NCBI GenBank assembly: GCA_002696685.1
Contig: NZSI01000016.1
Span: 1-9,912 of the forward strand
Direction: 5' to 3'
DNA length: 9,912 nucleotides
DNA from: Chloroflexota bacterium
GTDB taxonomy: Bacteria; Chloroflexota; Dehalococcoidia; SAR202; UBA826
Every line of letters begins with the position of its first letter. Position 1 is the stretch's first letter. Positions 7,601-9,912 of the stretch are shown piece by piece. A model generated the notes under the pieces. The model ran no database searches. It saw only the letters and a list, made by a program, of their open reading frames with translations, and was not told the DNA's origin. A program made the position numbers and the translations under genes.

Positions 7601-7629
7601 TTGTCATTACAAAGGACTTTTCCTACAGT
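7601..7629 (+). promoter_or_regulatory. Candidate sigma-70-type promoter for the dehydratase / deacylase operon
   Basis: TTGTCA (7601-7606; five of six matches to TTGACA) and TACAGT (7624-7629; four of six matches to TATAAT) are separated by exactly 17 bases. Transcription would start near 7636, leaving a leader of nearly 70 bases before the TTG start at 7704. This leader contains two short dyads (7648-7677). It is back to back with the candidate minus-strand promoter at 7518-7546, as expected for a divergent control region. Confidence 0.4.
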
Positions 7630-7647
7630 GTATGAATTCAAGTGTTT

Positions 7648-7677
7648 GCCAATATGGCGTAGTATCTTGGTATCCAA
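7648..7677. repeat. Two adjacent short inverted repeats, possible operator
   Basis: GCCA-ATA-TGGC (7648-7658) and TTGG-TAT-CCAA (7667-7677) are both 11-base dyads with 4-base arms and 3-base AT centres, spaced 19 bases centre to centre. A third with the same geometry, GTCT-TTC-AGAC, is at 7561-7571. They sit between the candidate promoter and the start of the dehydratase gene, where a repressor could bind. Arms this short arise easily by chance, so this is only a suggestion. Confidence 0.2.
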
Positions 7678-7690
7678 AATATTGTGCTTA

Positions 7691-7698
7691 GAGGGGGG
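7691..7698 (+). promoter_or_regulatory. Strong ribosome binding site supporting a TTG start
   Basis: GAGGGGGG ends about 5 bases before the TTG at 7704. The reading from this TTG gives MKIAKIEQYR, the normal first strand of GalD-type proteins (E. coli begins MKITKITTYR, from memory). No ATG lies near enough to serve instead without losing that strand. Confidence 0.7.
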
Positions 7699-7703
7699 CG
7701 AAT

Positions 7704-8846
7704 TTGAAGATCGCAAAAATTGAACAATATAGGCCGAAACATCGAACCAGGTTGGTTAGGATAACAACCGATAGCGGTATATCCGGATGGGGAGAGACAA
7801 CACTCGAAGGCAAACCCAAGAGCACTTGGGCAGCGGTTGAGGAACTTTCCGAGTATTTGATAGGTCAGGACCCGTTAAGAATTGAACATCACTGGCAGCA
7901 CATATACAGGTCCGCGTTTTTTCGGGGAGGAAGCGTATTGATGTCTGCTCTTGCTGGTATAGATCAGGCTCTTTGGGATATATCTGGCAAATTTTATGGC
8001 GTTCCTAGTTACCAGTTAATGGGCAACGCAACTCGAGACAAAATCAGGACTTATGCTCACTGGGGCATCAATGATTTGAGCGAGCCTGGCCTTGAAAAAT
8101 CTAGGGAGAGATTTGATTGGCTTCAGAAAAGTGGATATACAGCCTATAAGTCAGGACCTGCTGGAAAATGGCGGGCACATGAACCTCCAGCTCGGATAGA
8201 TGAGTTCGTGAAGGCCGCATATCTTATGAGGGAATGGGTGGGGGATGACGTGGATCTGTATTTTGATTTTCATGCAAAAATGACGCCAGCGTTGGCTATA
8301 GAAGTATGTAATGAAATCAAAGGAATGCGTCCAGGGTTTGTAGAAGAGCCAGTGCCTCAGGAGAATAAGGATGCTCTAAAACTGGTATCCCAGTCCGTAC
8401 CATTCCCGATTGCCACTGGTGAAAGACTCCTAAGCAGATGGGAATTTAAGGAAATATTTGAATCTAATTCAGTGGCTATCATTCAACCGGACGTAGCTCA
8501 TTGTGGAGGTATTTCTGAATTGCGGAGGATAGCCAGTATGGCGGAGGTTTACTATATTCATACTGCCCCTCATTGCGCCATAGGTCCGGTAGCTTTTTCT
8601 TCCTGCTTGCAAGTAGATGCTTGTACTCCCAATTTTTTTATACAAGAGCAAGTAGATGCTGGATTAGGGAATGGGCTTCTGCAAGAAGATTGGGTCGTTA
8701 AAGATGGTTACATTGACCTTCCAACTAAACCAGGACTAGGTATTGATATTGACGAGGATGTAGCCTGCAGAAATGTCGATTCCCACGAACCGGAGCTCGG
8801 GGGAGACAATTGGTTTCATGAGGATGGCAGCGTAGCAGATTGGTAG
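7704..8846 (+). CDS. dgoD: GalD-type sugar-acid dehydratase of the enolase superfamily (D-galactonate dehydratase family)
   Basis: The 380-residue protein has nearly the length of E. coli D-galactonate dehydratase (382) and matches it along its whole length, as recalled. SALAGIDQALWDISGK at 81-96 closes the capping domain, and the C-terminus HEDGSVADW parallels HEDNSVAEW. The Mg2+ ligands are D188 (FDFH), E214 (VEEP) and E240 (TGER); the catalytic acid/base pair is H190 and H290 (TAPHCAIGP). Their spacing equals that of D183/H185/E209/E235/H285 in the E. coli enzyme. The reaction would be loss of water from an aldonate to give a 2-keto-3-deoxy acid. However, the substrate-facing segments near 11-16 (PKHRTR) and 149-160 (KSGPAGKWRAHE) differ from E. 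coli GalD, so the true substrate may be another hydroxy acid; the symbol names the family. It is first in a plus-strand operon with the deacylase 67 bases downstream. Confidence 0.85.
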   Translation: MKIAKIEQYRPKHRTRLVRITTDSGISGWGETTLEGKPKSTWAAVEELSEYLIGQDPLRIEHHWQHIYRSAFFRGGSVLMSALAGIDQALWDISGKFYGVPSYQLMGNATRDKIRTYAHWGINDLSEPGLEKSRERFDWLQKSGYTAYKSGPAGKWRAHEPPARIDEFVKAAYLMREWVGDDVDLYFDFHAKMTPALAIEVCNEIKGMRPGFVEEPVPQENKDALKLVSQSVPFPIATGERLLSRWEFKEIFESNSVAIIQPDVAHCGGISELRRIASMAEVYYIHTAPHCAIGPVAFSSCLQVDACTPNFFIQEQVDAGLGNGLLQEDWVVKDGYIDLPTKPGLGIDIDEDVACRNVDSHEPELGGDNWFHEDGSVADW

Positions 8847-8913
8847 GACATTCAGCTCGCTAGATTATGAAATAGAAGATCTAATAAGTGGCTTTGTTGC
8901 ATGGGGTTAGTCG

Positions 8914-9861
8914 ATGAAGAAAATTTATGAATGGAAATATGATGACAACCATTCAGTCCAAATGCCAATGGCAACAATACAGGGCGCCCAGGAAGGGCCC
9001 ATATTTACTGTCACCTCTGGAATGCATGCGGGGGAATACGCGGGGATACTCGCCGCGCAACAACTTATACAGACCATAAATCCCAGTGAGCTTTCTGGGA
9101 CCATTAAGATTATCCCGATAATTTCATTGGAAGCGTTTATGATGCGGAATATGCAGTTGTCACCTGTAGATTCACGGGAAGTTCATTACCATAGACCTGG
9201 AAACCCCTCAGGCAGCTATACAGAATTTCAAATAGATAAATTGTTTGAACTGACTAAGGATTCAAACTATCTTATTGACATTCATGCTGGAGAATTTGCC
9301 CAAGCGCTTCATCCCTGGGTCCCTGTTCCTCTCGTGGGTAGCGAGGAGACACAGGTCGCTTCCATCTCACTGGCTAGAGGATTTAGAGTTGAATATATTG
9401 AGTTAAAGAGAGACCCCAAGGCAATCCCTGCTCTTTGTATAGCTATGGCAGAACATGGGATCCCCAACATATGGGTTGAATGCGGTAAGAATGGGATACC
9501 TACGCCTGAACATGTGTCAATAAACTATGACGGCGTTATTTCGGCTCTCCAAACGGTGGGTATGTTACCCGGCTCACCTGATAGACCAGATCAAATAGAA
9601 ATTAGTGGGCGCCGATATCAGATCAACGCGGGACAATCGGGAGTTTGGCACCCTGCTATCAAAGAAGGCGATATAGTGGATAAAGGACAATTTTTAGGCA
9701 GGCTGACTGATGTTTTTGGGGATGAGCTGGAGACGTACTACGCTCCTGAACGCTCTCTCGTCCTTTATTATTGGACTAGTCCCGCTATTAATTATGATAG
9801 ACAACCTCATGGCTATGATTGGCACACAGGCTTAATTAGCATGATAACGATGGAAGAGTAA
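8914..9861 (+). CDS. Succinylglutamate desuccinylase / aspartoacylase-family zinc hydrolase (AstE/DoeB-like)
   Basis: The 315-residue protein belongs to the M14-like AstE/AspA family. The zinc site is visible: H38 and E41 in GMHAGEY, and H124 in LIDIHAG. E189 in WVECG is the likely catalytic glutamate. The C-terminal beta-rich domain at about 228-290 (GQSGVWHPAIKEGDIVDKG, then GRLTDVFGDE and YYAPERSLVLYY) is the biotinyl/lipoyl-like cap seen in DoeB-type members. These enzymes cut an acyl group from an N-acyl amino acid or related amide. At 86-96 the usual DGxNLNRxFPG substrate-binding segment reads DSREVHYHRPG, so the canonical Asn-Arg pair is not plainly present and specificity may differ. 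The ATG at 8914 has GGGG about 7-10 bases upstream. The stop TAA overlaps the next start. It is probably co-transcribed with the GalD-type gene. No signal peptide is seen. Confidence 0.88.
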   Translation: MKKIYEWKYDDNHSVQMPMATIQGAQEGPIFTVTSGMHAGEYAGILAAQQLIQTINPSELSGTIKIIPIISLEAFMMRNMQLSPVDSREVHYHRPGNPSGSYTEFQIDKLFELTKDSNYLIDIHAGEFAQALHPWVPVPLVGSEETQVASISLARGFRVEYIELKRDPKAIPALCIAMAEHGIPNIWVECGKNGIPTPEHVSINYDGVISALQTVGMLPGSPDRPDQIEISGRRYQINAGQSGVWHPAIKEGDIVDKGQFLGRLTDVFGDELETYYAPERSLVLYYWTSPAINYDRQPHGYDWHTGLISMITMEE

Positions 9862-9912
9862 TGACTAAACGAGAACATTCGTTATATTTGGCTCACGACC
9901 ATATGTATAGGG
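9861..9912 (+). CDS. Start of a further gene, translationally coupled, cut by window edge
   Basis: An ATG at 9861-9863 shares its first base with the TAA stop of the deacylase gene (TAATG), and GGAAGAG at 9852-9858 supplies a ribosome binding site. The frame stays open for 17 codons to the edge (MTKREHSLYLAHDHMYR). One-base stop-start overlaps are typical of coupled genes in one operon, which is the main support. The product cannot be recognised from so few residues. Confidence 0.5.
   Translation, partial: MTKREHSLYLAHDHMYR

Noticed and set aside
1..9912. Mobile element, CRISPR array, tRNA or rRNA
   Set aside because: No transposase or integrase coding region, regularly spaced repeat or cloverleaf-like sequence was noticed on either strand.

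Overview
The window reads as ordinary bacterial chromosome. It is densely coded, moderately AT-rich by eye, uses ATG, GTG and TTG starts, and has clear purine-rich ribosome binding sites. It encodes eight recognisable proteins, plus the first codons of a ninth at the right edge. No RNA gene, transposase, integrase, CRISPR array or long repeat was seen. The gene content is two luciferase-like flavin/F420 monooxygenase-family proteins, two enolase-superfamily proteins, a GMC-type alcohol oxidase/dehydrogenase and an AstE/AspA-type deacylase. This fits marine Chloroflexota of the SAR202 group, which are known for expanded families of these enzymes. That taxonomic guess is an inference from gene content, not a demonstrated assignment.

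Layout. Positions 1-362 (minus strand) hold the N-terminal third of an enolase-superfamily enzyme cut by the window edge. It diverges from a plus-strand pair: an F420-type luciferase-like oxidoreductase (484-1410) and a small SnoaL/NTF2-fold protein (1518-1898). These converge on a large minus-strand gene (1997-4645, GTG start) for a membrane protein with three zinc ribbons followed by about twenty membrane segments. Upstream of it on the same strand are a GMC oxidoreductase (4762-6339) and a second, limonene-monooxygenase-like luciferase-family protein (6393-7478), probably one operon. A 225-base divergent promoter region follows. From it a GalD-type sugar-acid dehydratase (7704-8846, TTG start), an AstE/DoeB-like zinc deacylase (8914-9861) and an overlapping next gene (from 9861, cut by the edge) run on the plus strand.

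How the genes may work together. The soluble enzymes cover oxygen insertion (luciferase-like proteins), alcohol oxidation (GMC), dehydration or racemisation of hydroxy acids (enolase superfamily) and removal of acyl groups from amines (AstE-like). This looks like a catabolic neighbourhood for oxidised small organic molecules; the substrates cannot be read from sequence. The most striking structural point is that enolase-superfamily and luciferase-like genes are paired head to head twice in less than 10 kb. The zinc-ribbon membrane protein is the odd member and has no evident metabolic link to the rest.
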